A stretch of DNA of 64,000 bases from Lentzea guizhouensis (lineage in GTDB: Bacteria; Actinomycetota; Actinomycetes; Mycobacteriales; Pseudonocardiaceae), in the NCBI RefSeq assembly GCF_001701025.1, contig NZ_CP016793.1, positions 1,240,001 to 1,304,000 on the forward strand, given 5' to 3'. Below, piece after piece: positions 32,288-44,029 of the stretch. The notes beneath the pieces were generated by a model, which saw only the letters and a program-made list of their open reading frames with translations, made no database searches and was not told where the DNA came from. Position numbers and translations under genes: made by a program. Every line of letters starts with the position of its first letter. Position 1 is the stretch's first letter.

Positions 32288-33477
32288 GCACCAACCTTCC
32301 GACGACGGGTAACCAGGACGAGCACGGCACCGGCGAGCACCGCGACAGAGCCGAACAGGGTCAGCGGGACCGCCTGGTCAGGACCGGTCGCGGCCAGCGG
32401 CGGGTCGACCGGCGCTTCCTCCGGACCACCGGGAGCAGGAGCGGGCGTGGTGGGAGCGGGTGTGGTGGGAACGGACGGCGGGGCCGCGCAGTCGATCGCG
32501 GGCACACCGTTCGCGGCACCGGCGAACGACACGTCCACGAGGCTCTTGCGGGCCAGCCCGAGCATCGCCTGGGTGGTCGCCCGGACAGCGCCGTAGACCT
32601 CGAAACCCGTTGCGTCGTAGGCGATCGCGCCCCGAGCCGCCTCCGGCCCGGTGCACCCGACCTGCAACGACCTCAGGTACGCCACGGCCTTGTCCGCTGC
32701 CTCCGCACGACCACCGGCGACGAGCGCGCCGACCGCGAGACCGGTGCTGTTCGCGTTCGAGCCCGACAGAGCCGACGGGAAACCGCCATCGGCCTGCTGC
32801 TGCGACGCCAGCCACGCCAGCGCACGCACCGAAGCCGTCTTCTCCCCCGCCGCCTGCAACGCCTGCACCACGATCGCGGTTCCGTCCACATCGGACTTGC
32901 AGGTCGGCTCCCCGAACGAGATCGGGAACCCGCCGTCGGGGCACTGCGTCGAGACCTGGAACGCGACCGGCTTCGCCACCGGCTGCGCGGCGCGCGTCAA
33001 CGTGATGATCGCCAGCGCCTGCGTGAACGCGTTGGTCTGGTCGCCCCCGGGCTCGGTGCGGTCGAGGTAGCGGCCGGCCCCGTCCTGCAGCGCGGCCAGC
33101 CGGTCCAGCAGGTCGACACCTGCGAAGTCATGCGGGTCGGTGCCCAGCGCCTGCGCCACCAGGGCCAGCTTCACCAGGCCCCCGACGTAGGACTCGGCCT
33201 CGCCGTCACCGGCGAAGTACGAGAGCTGGCCGGGTTCGGCGAGCCACGCGGCGGCCTTGACGGCCGTCGACTTCCCCACCCCGGCGGCGGCCAGGCCGTA
33301 GACGCCGTCCGCGGTCAGGCCGTGGTCGACGAGGTCCGGCCCCTTCACCAGGTGGGTGCCGTCCACGAACTGGCCGGCCAGCCAGGTTCCCGCTGACGGC
33401 TCAGCCGCGGCCTGCGCCTGCGGTGTCGCCACGAGCGCGGCCGCCACGAACGCGACCAGCGCGGATTTCCGGATCAC
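32284..33477 (-). CDS. Cell-wall-anchored alpha/alpha-barrel protein, intrinsic-factor/transcobalamin alpha-domain-like
   Basis: 397 residues from the GTG at 33477 (GGGGGA 6 bp upstream). Signal peptide 1-23. Residues ~28-330 carry prenyltransferase/squalene-oxidase-type repeats (QCPDGGFP at 178-185, QADGGFPSALSGSNANSTGL from 228, AYLRSLQVGC near 276-285), the fold of the cobalamin-binding alpha-domain of intrinsic factor. Four cysteines (179, 193, 285, 330) could pair. A Pro-rich linker precedes LAATG (361-365), a class E sortase-type LAxTG signal, then a membrane helix (371-390) and RRRK. It is first in the operon behind the cobalamin riboswitch, so a corrinoid-binding role is likely. Terpene-cyclase chemistry is unlikely, since no DxDD motif is seen. 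Confidence 0.82.
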   Translation of the reverse strand: MIRKSALVAFVAAALVATPQAQAAAEPSAGTWLAGQFVDGTHLVKGPDLVDHGLTADGVYGLAAAGVGKSTAVKAAAWLAEPGQLSYFAGDGEAESYVGGLVKLALVAQALGTDPHDFAGVDLLDRLAALQDGAGRYLDRTEPGGDQTNAFTQALAIITLTRAAQPVAKPVAFQVSTQCPDGGFPISFGEPTCKSDVDGTAIVVQALQAAGEKTASVRALAWLASQQQADGGFPSALSGSNANSTGLAVGALVAGGRAEAADKAVAYLRSLQVGCTGPEAARGAIAYDATGFEVYGAVRATTQAMLGLARKSLVDVSFAGAANGVPAIDCAAPPSVPTTPAPTTPAPAPGGPEEAPVDPPLAATGPDQAVPLTLFGSVAVLAGAVLVLVTRRRKVGA

Positions 33478-33514
33478 TGCGCTTCCCCCTGCCCCGCTGT
33501 CCTCGACGGGTCGA

Positions 33515-33645
33515 TGGAGCTACCGCGCGCCACGGGCATTCGGACTATCACCGTTGCGGGTCAGCGCCGGAGTTCCACCGGCTTCCCCCGCGGCGTGCGG
33601 ATGCTGTTGTCCCCTGGATCGTGCGGGAGGAGCCACCTCGAGTCA
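33515..33645 (-). ncRNA. Cobalamin (adenosylcobalamin) riboswitch
   Basis: Minus-strand leader of the operon. The conserved core is present: GGGAAGCCGGTGG (33575-33587), paired repeat CCGG either side of TGGAACT, then GCTGACCCGCAACGG (33551-33565), TGA, and the B12-box-like TAGTCCGAATGCCCG (33533-33547). These match the RF00174 consensus order GGGAA..GGTG-AA-TCC..GCTG-CCCGCAAC..AGTC..G. The 5' part starts around GAGGTGGCTCC. The ribosome site of the first gene is about 45 bases further on. Outer boundaries are approximate. Confidence 0.88.
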
Positions 33646-33671
33646 AATGGCTGTGAGCTGGGCCATCGGCA

Positions 33672-34754
33672 TCACGGCAGCTGGAACGAGTTGACGACGG
33701 CCGCGAACTCCTCGGTCGGCTGCCCGCCATTGGCCTGGTTCTTCAGCGCCATCTCCTGGTTCGCCGTGACGTACGGCCGCAGCGCGTCCTCGTACCGCCC
33801 GAACGCACCGTCGACCCCGGCCGCCAGCTCAGCGGCCAGCACGTACGCACCGACCAGCGCCATGCTCGTGCCCTGACCCGACAACGGCGAACCGCAGTAG
33901 CCGGCGTCGCCGAGCAGCACGACGTCGTCCCGCGACCAGCTCGGCATCCGGATCTGCGCCATGGCGTCGAAGTGGAAGTCCGGCGCCTCCCACATGTGCT
34001 TCAGCGCGGTCTGCCACTCCCAGCCGGCGTCGGCGAACTTCTCCGCCAGCAACCGGCGCTGCGCCTCGACGTCGCGGTGGTCGAACGAGACCTCGCCGTG
34101 GAAACCCATGTACACCCGGCACTCCGCGTTGGCACGGGCGCTCATGATGCCACCGCCGAGCACCTCCCCCTGCTGGAACACCTGCCAGTGGTCCAGGTCC
34201 AGGAAGTTCGGCGCGGTGAACACGGCGAGGTTCGTGCCGAGGTGGTGCAGGAAGTCCTCCTCCGGCCCGAACACGAGCCGGCGGACGGTGGAGTGCAGGC
34301 CGTCCGCACCGACGATCAGGTCGAAGTCGCGAGGAGCGGTGCGCTCGAACGTGACGCGGGTGCCGTCGATCGCGGTGATGGTGTCGTCGAACAGGTACTC
34401 GACGCCCTCGGTCGCGTCGACCAGCAGGCGGGCCAGGTCGTCGCGCATGACCTCGACGTCGGGGCTCGCGAGGTCACCGCCGCTCAGCGTGTGCTCGGTG
34501 GAGCGGTAGATCTCGTTGCCCTGCTCGTCCACCATGCTCATGCCGCGCATGCCGGTCGTCATCGACCGCAGCCGGTCGCCCAGGCCCATCCGCTCCACGA
34601 CGTCGAGCGCCGGGCCGCGCACGTCGACCGCCTGGCCACCGGGGCGCAGGCCGCGGTGGCGCTCGACGACGGTGACGCGGAACCCGTTGCGGTGCAACCA
34701 GTGCGCGAGCGCCGGGCCGCCGATGCTGGCACCGGAGATCAGGACGTTCTTCAT
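33672..34754 (-). CDS. FAD-dependent aromatic-type monooxygenase
   Basis: 360 residues from the ATG at 34754 (GGGGGA 6 bp upstream). PHBH-fold enzyme: FAD dinucleotide motif ISGASIGGPALAHWLHRNG near residues 6-24, the DG motif DLIVGADGLHSTVRRLV near 155, and the GD motif VVLLGDAGYCGSPLSGQGTSMAL near 278. The group includes TetX-like and aromatic polyketide hydroxylases. It hydroxylates an unknown small molecule using NAD(P)H and O2. It stands alone between the riboswitch operon and geosmin synthase, 92 bp from the latter's stop. Confidence 0.88.
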   Translation of the reverse strand: MKNVLISGASIGGPALAHWLHRNGFRVTVVERHRGLRPGGQAVDVRGPALDVVERMGLGDRLRSMTTGMRGMSMVDEQGNEIYRSTEHTLSGGDLASPDVEVMRDDLARLLVDATEGVEYLFDDTITAIDGTRVTFERTAPRDFDLIVGADGLHSTVRRLVFGPEEDFLHHLGTNLAVFTAPNFLDLDHWQVFQQGEVLGGGIMSARANAECRVYMGFHGEVSFDHRDVEAQRRLLAEKFADAGWEWQTALKHMWEAPDFHFDAMAQIRMPSWSRDDVVLLGDAGYCGSPLSGQGTSMALVGAYVLAAELAAGVDGAFGRYEDALRPYVTANQEMALKNQANGGQPTEEFAAVVNSFQLP

Positions 34755-34845
34755 GGTCGTTCCCCCTGTGGAGTGGTCGATGCCCACAAGGTGCCGACCC
34801 GTGCTGACCACCGGCTGACCGTCGACTGCCCGGCGCTGACCGCGC

Positions 34846-37047
<2,202 letters not shown>

Positions 37048-37155
37048 TCACGCAACCAGTCCGACGCGCGCGGGCGCCAGATGGTGGAACCTTGATCCAC
37101 ACCTTCGTAGCGGCCCATCGCCCGTTCGGCTCAACGGGTCCCGGCCGGCAGGTAC

Positions 37156-37704
37156 TCAGCGCACCAGTGACTGGGCGCTCAGCTTCACCGGGAACGGGAA
37201 CCGGAGCTCCACCCACTCCTCGCCGTCGGACCGCGCCTGCTCCACGTAGACGCCGTTCTCCAGGTGCAGGCACCGCAGCCACGGACTGTCGTAGTCGATG
37301 ATCCAGTAGTTCTCGCAGCCGACCTCTTGGAACTTCGCCCGCTTGAGCTCGAGGTCGACGTGCCGGGTCCGCGGCGAGAGAACCTCCACGGCCAGCACCG
37401 GCGGTCCCATCAACGCCTGCTTCGTGAACTGCTCACGCGTGCCGACTACCAGGTCCGGGATGAAGACCGTGTCGTCGGCGAGCACCACGTCGACCGGAGC
37501 CGGGAGGACCTCCAGCTCCGGCGGGCAGACAGCCGTCAGCGCCACCAGCAGCCGGGCGACGACGCGCTGGTGCACGGGGCGGGGTGAGGGGCTCATCACC
37601 AACACCCCGTCGACAAGTTCGAAACGGTGCCCGTCATCAGGCATCGCCTCCAGGTCCGCCCACGTCAGTGGCCTACCGCGGGGAAACGTCGGGACACCAC
37701 CCAT
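37156..37704 (-). CDS. Uma2-family (DUF820) endonuclease-like protein
   Basis: 182 residues from the ATG at 37704. PD-(D/E)XK-type Uma2 landmarks: LTWADLEAMPDDGHRFELVDG, VFIPDLVVG (metal-binding Asp), LAVEVLSPRTRHVDLELKRAKF (Glu and Lys), YWIIDYDSPWL. The family is abundant in actinobacteria and cyanobacteria and is thought to be restriction-like or transposon-derived; no role is established here. No partner gene adjoins it. Confidence 0.85.
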   Translation of the reverse strand: MGGVPTFPRGRPLTWADLEAMPDDGHRFELVDGVLVMSPSPRPVHQRVVARLLVALTAVCPPELEVLPAPVDVVLADDTVFIPDLVVGTREQFTKQALMGPPVLAVEVLSPRTRHVDLELKRAKFQEVGCENYWIIDYDSPWLRCLHLENGVYVEQARSDGEEWVELRFPFPVKLSAQSLVR

Positions 37705-38063
37705 GGTGCGTTCCACCCCCTGGTCGAGGCCACTGTCCGCCGGCCGGATCCCGGCCATGCCATTAGACAAGACTCGTCCGATTCCCACGACTCGCAAGCC
37801 CCTTTTGGCCGACCCCGCACCACTGCACGCACACGCTCCCGGCACCGCCGTCCCGCTGGGTGAGCAGGCGCTGGTCCTGCCGTGGAAAGCGCCACCCGAT
37901 CGGCTCAGCGCATCGTTGTAATCGAACAACTGACTAAAACCCGGTCAATTTTCGGGCGATTTTCGGTAACGCCACCGCCTCCGCCAATTGCTCGCGAATC
38001 GCACCCTAACGGAATGTTAAGAGCCCGCCAAGAGCACGGTCGGAGCAATACCTCACAACGACC

Positions 38064-40116
38064 TCACGCGCGGAAGATCATATCGCCGTCCAGGGTTTCC
38101 AGCCCGAATTCCGCGTAAACCGCGCGGGCACCGGCCTCCACCTCGTCCGCGAGCACGTCATCGCCACCCGCGCGCAGCACGTGGACCAGTTCCAGCCGCG
38201 ACCTGGCCGCGTTGACGACGTCGAAGGTCGCGTCGCAGATGGCCGCCGACTCCTGCAGCAACGTGCGCGCGCTGCCGAGCCTGCCGCGGGCGAACTCGGT
38301 GCGCCCCAACAGGTGCAGCACGAAGCTCTCGCCGCGCCGGTCCCGCACGCCGCGAACCAGGCCGAGCGCCTCGGTCAGCACGTCGAACGCCTGGTCGTGC
38401 CTGCCCTGCGCGAACAGCACCTCGCCCAGCCGGTGACGGATCTGCGCCCGCACGCGGGCCGGCCCGGCGTCGCCGCACACCCGCAGCGCCGCCTCCAGCC
38501 GGTCGAACGCGCCGCGCAGGTCGTTGCGGCACAGGTCGACCTGGGCGAGGTTCTGCAGCACGGTCGCCTGGCCGACGCGGTCGCCGGTGCGTTCGAAGGC
38601 CGCCAACGCCCTCCGGTCCCACCGGCGAGCCCCCGCCAGGTCGTCGGACGAGCGGGAGACGACGCCGAGGTTGCGGTAGGCGATCCCGAGGCCGGCGAGG
38701 TCGCCCAGGTCCTCGAAGACGTCCTTCGCGGCCACCGTGAGCTCGTGTGCGAGGTCGAACCGGCTCTGGGAGATGTGCAACGACGCCAGCGAACACCGCA
38801 GCACCGCCGAGCCGCGCGCGTTGCCCGCCTTCTCGGTCGCGGCCAGCGCGAGGTCGTGGGTGCGCAGCCAGCCCTCGTGGTCGGCGCGGTGCTCGAACAG
38901 CGTCACCAGCCGGTGGGCGAGCTCCCAGGCCTGTTCGTCGAGCCCGGCGGCCGCGGCCAGTGCCACCGCCTCACCCAGGTTGACGCGTTCGGACTCCAGC
39001 CACGCCAACGGCTCCGCCAGCAGCTCGGGGCCGGGGCGCACGACCTCACGGTGTGCATGGCCGCGCACGACGGTGAAATCCCCGCCGTAGTCGGCCTTGT
39101 GCGCGAGGTCCACGAGGTGGAGCCACCCGCCGAGCACGCGCCGGACCGCGTCCGTCCCGTCCACGTGACCGGCGGCGAACTCGCGGACCAGCGGCGGCAC
39201 GGCGTAGGAGCGGCCGGCGGTCTGGACGAGGTGGGCCGACACCAGTTCGTCCACAGCGGACTCCCCGCGCACGTCGCCGAACGCCACCCGCGGTGCCCAT
39301 CCCGGCAGCTGCGCGGCGTCGACGGCGGCGAGCAGCCCGAGCAGCCTGCGGGCGTGCGGGCTGAGGTCGGCCGCGGTCTCGGCGATCCGGCTGCGCAGGC
39401 ACAAACCGCCGTGGACAACACGTCCAGCCGCCCGGCCGGATCGGTGAGGCGGTCCACCAGCAGCGCGAGCGGCCAGTGCGGACGGCGGCGAGCCGGGCGC
39501 CCGCGATGCGCACCGCGAGCGGCAGGTGGCCGGCGGCGGCGACGAGCGCCTCGGCACCCGCGTGGTCACCGGCGATCCGGTCGGCTCCGATCTGCCGCCC
39601 CAGCAACGACATCGCCTGCGCGTGCTCCAGCGCACCGACGTCGACGACGTGCGGCAGCTTGAGCCGGTGGCGACTCGTGACCAGCACCGCGCACCCCGGC
39701 GCGTGCGGCAGCAACGGAGCCACCTGTGCGATGGTCGAGGCGTCGTCGAGGACGATCAGCAGCGACTGTCGTGCCACGGCGTCTCGATAGGCCGACAACC
39801 GCGCGCCGAAATCCCGCGGAGCGGACATCCCGAGGGACAGCAGGAACCGGCCGAGGATCTCGTGCGGCGTGGACCCGCGCAGCCGCACGAACAGCTGACC
39901 GTCCGGGAAATGACCGTCCGCGGCCCGGTGCGCGGCGTGCACGGCGAGCGTCGTCTTGCCCGTCCCCACCGCCCCGGTCAGCAGCACTACCTGCGGAAAC
40001 GAGGTGATCAGGCCGACGACGGAGGTGAGCTGCTCGTCCCGGCCGACGAAGTCCGCGACCGCGGCGGGCAGCTGACGCGGGCGCGGCAGGGCAACGTCAT
40101 CGGAACCGGTTCGCAC
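38064..40116 (-). CDS. NB-ARC/TPR ATPase regulator, two single-base frame breaks
   Basis: From the GTG at 40116 the frame reads an NB-ARC ATPase (FVGRDEQLTSVVGL, Walker A LTGAVGTGKTTLAV near residue 50, LLIVLDDAS, VLVTSRHRL) to about 39478. It then continues in a second frame for some 20 codons (VDRLTDPAGRLDVLST) and in a third from about 39410 to the stop with a winged helix and TPR repeats (ALAAFERTGDRVGQATVLQNL). Each break is fixed by one added base, giving 685 codons. It resembles the C-terminal part of AfsR-type SARPs without the DNA-binding domain. A signalling STAND ATPase is the likely role. Confidence 0.75.
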
Positions 40117-40223
40117 GCCACCGCCTTTCCTCCGAGACCCGGCAGTCCAGTTTCACACAAAACGCACTCCGGATCACGGCCCGTGTGATCGCGGTGGGGA
40201 CGATGTGTGGACGGCGTTGCGCA

Positions 40224-40248
40224 CCCTCGGTGGCACCACCACCGAGGG
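40224..40248. terminator. Hairpin between the two NB-ARC genes
   Basis: CCCTCGGTGG, 5-nt loop, exact 10-bp complement. It lies 71 bp after the stop of the SARP gene on the minus strand and can terminate it. It is also 10 bp before the start of a possible small plus-strand gene. Confidence 0.55.
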
Positions 40249-40257
40249 GAGCCGGGG

Positions 40258-40353
40258 ATGCGCAGGACGAAGGACGTGGCGGAGCAGTGGGTGGCGCTCG
40301 TGATCGTGGCGGCGGCCGTCACGACGCTGGTGCTGCTGGGACTGACGTTGTAG
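40258..40353 (+). CDS. Possible 31-residue single-span membrane peptide
   Basis: ATG at 40258 is preceded by GAGGGGAG at a suitable distance. The product has a charged N-terminus (MRRTKDVAEQ) and one hydrophobic helix (WVALVIVAAAVTTLVLLGL). It overlaps the 3' end of the convergent SARP gene by 35 bp. Short size makes chance possible; the ribosome site and clean topology are the only support. Confidence 0.35.
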   Translation: MRRTKDVAEQWVALVIVAAAVTTLVLLGLTL

Positions 40354-43284
40354 CGGCGGCTTCGGCGGTGGCCGCGTCGAGGACCCGGCGGGCGACGGCC
40401 TTCGCCCGCCGGTTCGCCTCGCCACCGACGTACCGCACCGCCGCCTCGCCGTAGCGCACCGCCTGCGCGGTGTCGCCGAGCCGCAGGTGCAACCGGGACA
40501 GCTGGCCCAGCAGCCTGCCCTCGCGGAAGCGAGGGCCGACCTCGCGCACCAGGGCGAGGCACCGCTCGGCGTGGCTCAGGGCCTCGACCGGCCGCCCCTC
40601 CAGCTCGGCCGCGATCGTCAGCGCGATGAGCACCGTGATCAGGCCCGTCCGGTCGTCGACCTCCTCCATCGCCGCGAGCATGCCCGCGGTGTCCGGCTGC
40701 CGGGTGGCCTGCCGGCTCAGCCGCAGACTTCCCCGCAGCACCTCGCCGGCGCGGTCCCACTCGCCCATCTCGTAGATCATGTACCCGAAGTCGGCCGCGG
40801 CGAGGGCCTCCCCGCGCTGGTCACCCGCCTCGCGGTAGAGCCGCAGGGACCGGTCCGCGGCGGCCAGGCACTGCTCGTCCCGGAACTCGTTGTAGTGCAC
40901 GTAGGCGATGTCGTGCAGGACCATCGCGGACGAGCGGATGTCGTGGTGCGCCCGCAGGAGCGACAACGCCTGTTCCAGGTAGGCGAGCGCGGTCTCGTTC
41001 TCCTCCTGCTCCGCGTGCACGATGGCGATGTTCTGCAACGCGTTGGCCTCACCGGTCGGCGCGCCGACCTCGCGCATCAACGCCAGTCCGCGCTGGAAGT
41101 GGTCCATCGCCTCGGCGTACTCGGCCCGTTCGCGGGCGAGCATGCCGAGCAGCCCCAGCGTCGAGGCCTCGCCGCGCAGGTCACCGATCTGCCTCATGAG
41201 TCCGAGCGCTTCCTCCAGGTGGCGCACGGCGTCGGGGGCGCTGCCGTCGACCAGGTACGCGGAACCGAGGCCCCGCAGTGCTTCCGCGCGCGCCTTGAGG
41301 TCACCGAGCTGGCGCGCGGCGGCGAGTCCGACCCGTTCCAGCTCGAGCCGTTCCCGCGCGGACCCGCGCATCAGCAGGAAGTAGCCGAGGTGGTGCGGCA
41401 GCTGCCAGGCGTACCGGTAGTGGCCCTGGTAGGCGGCCTGGAAGACCACCGCCCTGAGGTTGCGGCGCTCGGCCTCCAGCCATGCCAGCGCCTGCGCCGG
41501 GGTGGCGAACACCGGCGGGTCGACCGGGGTGTGCGTGAGCTCGTGGTGGATCCGCGGCCGGCCGGGGGCGAGGCGGTACCCGGCGGTGGCGGCGCCGTTC
41601 AGGTAGTGGTCGAGGACGCGGACCACCGCCTCCTCGCGCTCGTCCTCCGCCACGCTCGCCTTCGCGTGGTCGGCGAGCAGGTCGTGGAACCGGTAGCGGC
41701 CGTTCTCCTGCTGCTGCACCAGGTGCGCGTCGAGCAACGCGTCCAGCAACCGTTCCGCCGCCGCCCTCGTGGTGCCGAGCACGGCCGCAGCGAGGCAGGC
41801 GTCCCAGTCGTCGCCGGTGTGCAGCCCCAGCAACCGGAACAACCGCTGCTGCTCGGCCGTGAGCTGCTGGTAGCTCACCGCGAACGCCTTCGCGACGCTG
41901 CGCTCCCCCGCTTCGAGCTCGCCGAGCCGCTGCTCGGCGAGCCTGCGCCCGAGGTCCTGCGCGGTCCACGCCGGCCGCGTCCGCCACCGCGCGCCCACGA
42001 TCCGCACCGCGAGCGGCAGGAACCCGCACAACTCGACGATCTCGCGCAGCGCCCGCGGGTCCTGCCGGGCCCGCGGCCCGACGATGCCGGTCAGCAGGTC
42101 CAGCGCGTCCCGCTCCGGCAGCACGTCCAACGAGATCGTGCGCGCCACGTCCAGGTCCACCAACCGGCGCCGGCTCGTGACGATCACCATCCCGCTGCCC
42201 GGCAGCAACGGCCGCACCTGCGCCGCACTGCCCGCGTTGTCCAGCACCACCAACGCCCTGCGGTGCGCCATCTCGGCCCGGTACAACGCCGCCGCGCGTC
42301 CAGCTCGTCCGGGACGTCCTTCGCGGGCACCCCGAGCGCCGTCAGCAACGCGAACAGCGCGTCCGCCGGCGTCCGCGGCTCCACCCCCTCGGTGTAGGAG
42401 TGCAGGTCCACGAATAGCTGCGCGTCCGGGAACCGCTCCTTGAGCCGGTGCGCCGCCCGCACCGCGAGCGTGGTCTTCCCGATCCCCGCCATGCCGTCGA
42501 TGGCCGTGATCGCCACCGTCCCCGCCGGCACCGCCGCCAGCACCTCGTCCAGATCGGCCTGCCTCCCGGCGAAGTCCGCGATGTCCCCCGGCAGGTCGTT
42601 GCGCGCCCTGGGCCGGTTGTCCGCCCGCAGCACCTCCTGGTGCGCCAGCTGCAGCTCCCTGCCGGGATCGACGCCCAGCTCCTCGGCGAGCTTGCGCCGC
42701 ACGTCCTCGTAGGCCTGCAACGCCTCCGCCTGCCGCCCCGCGTGGTGCAACGCCCGCACGAGCTGAGCCCACATCCGTTCCCGCGCCGGGTGCTGCCGGG
42801 TGAGCGTCCGCAGCTCCCCCACCACCTGCTCGTGCCGGCCGCCCCGCAGGTCCTCCTCGACCCGAGCCTCCAGCACCGCCAGGTACGTCTCCGTCAACGC
42901 GGGCCCGTGGTCACGTTCCAGCCGATCACTGCCGATGTCCGCGAAGGGCCGCCCTCGCCAGAGCCCCAAGGCCTCCTCGGCCCCCACCCGCCCGAACAGG
43001 TGCACGTCCACCTCATCAGGCGCGACGTCGATCAGGTACCCACCGGCCCGCGTCAGAACGAGCTCCGGCACCCCGAGGTCCTCCCTCAGCCGCCCCACGG
43101 TCGTCTGCAACGCGTTCCGCGTCCCACCGACGAGCTCCACGAGCTCGTCAACCCCGACAACCTCCCGCGCCTTCACCAACAGCGCCGCCAGCACCACCCG
43201 CCGCTTACCCGCCGGCACGCGGACGTGACGCCCGTCGAGCACCACGTCCAACGGCCCGAGCAACCGGAAGAACCTCACTCCCAC
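40319..43284 (-). CDS. SARP/AfsR-type transcriptional regulator, one single-base frame break
   Basis: From the GTG at 43284 the protein starts with an OmpR-like winged helix (RFFRLLGPLDVVLDGRHVRV to about residue 95). The bacterial transcription-activation domain follows (about 95-240), then an NB-ARC ATPase with Walker A DGMAGIGKTTLAV near residue 273. The frame breaks near 42299 (one missing base in a GCG repeat), and the rest (LVVLDNAGSAAQVRPLLP, TPR repeats to the stop at 40319) continues in a second frame. Repaired length is 988 residues, typical of AfsR. It likely activates secondary-metabolite or developmental genes; no biosynthetic cluster adjoins. Confidence 0.85.
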
Positions 43285-43862
43285 TGCCCCCAGCGCACAA
43301 CCTCCTCAAAGGCCGCCCGCCTCCGCCGCAACGGCGAGGCCCCTTCCGAGATCTCACTCTCCGCCGGGTGCCCGATCGCAATGGCCCCGATCGGCTCATG
43401 CGTCTCCGGCACCCCGAACTCCGCCCGGAACGCGTCCCACGACTCCCGCGGCATCCCGAAGAACACCGCCCCCAGCCCCTCGTCGACCACGGTCTGCAGG
43501 ATCAGCAACGCCGCCATGCCGGTGTCGATGTGCCAGTACGGCACCGGCCAGTGCTCCTCACTGCGGTCCGTCCACCCCTTGTCGGCCTGCGCATACCGGT
43601 CCAGGTAGGTGTCCTTGACCGACATCGGCACCACCACCACGGGCGCCGCCTTCGTCTCGTCGGAGGCCCACACCTGGAACTTGTCCCGGTACCGCTGCAA
43701 CGGCTCCCCCTGCAACACCAGGAACCCCTGCCCCTGCGAGAACCCCGCCGACGGCCCACGCACCGCATTGCGCATGATCCGCCGCACGCTCTCGTCACTG
43801 ACCGGCTCATCAGTGAACTTCCGCACCATCCGCCGCTTGCGCACGACGTCCTGAAACTCCAC
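43275..43862 (-). CDS. Nitroreductase-family flavoprotein
   Basis: 195 residues. FMN-binding nitroreductase fold: N-terminal RKRRMVRKFTDEPV, RGPSAGFSQGQGF, and C-terminal GLGAVFFGMPRESWDAF and IGAIAIGHPAE. Members reduce nitro or quinone compounds with NAD(P)H; some dehalogenate or act in cofactor metabolism. It ends inside the start of the SARP gene (10-bp overlap), so the two are probably co-transcribed. Confidence 0.85.
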   Translation of the reverse strand: MEFQDVVRKRRMVRKFTDEPVSDESVRRIMRNAVRGPSAGFSQGQGFLVLQGEPLQRYRDKFQVWASDETKAAPVVVVPMSVKDTYLDRYAQADKGWTDRSEEHWPVPYWHIDTGMAALLILQTVVDEGLGAVFFGMPRESWDAFRAEFGVPETHEPIGAIAIGHPAESEISEGASPLRRRRAAFEEVVRWGQWE

Positions 43863-44029
43863 GGCACCTCCCCACAGATACGCCCGGACCCCGACCGTAA
43901 CGCACCCAGCCCGCTCCTGATCGAGCCGAAAAGCCCGCGATTCGAGCCGTGGAGGGCTTCTTCGGGAGTGTCGGGGTCTGGGGCAGAGCCCCAGGAACAG
44001 CCCGCGCCCAGCGCGCCCTCAAGGGCGGG

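Noticed and set aside
32284..33477. Terpene cyclase or prenyltransferase enzyme
   Set aside because: The repeats match that fold, but signal peptide, wall-sorting signal, lack of a DxDD or zinc site, and the cobalamin riboswitch argue for a binding protein.
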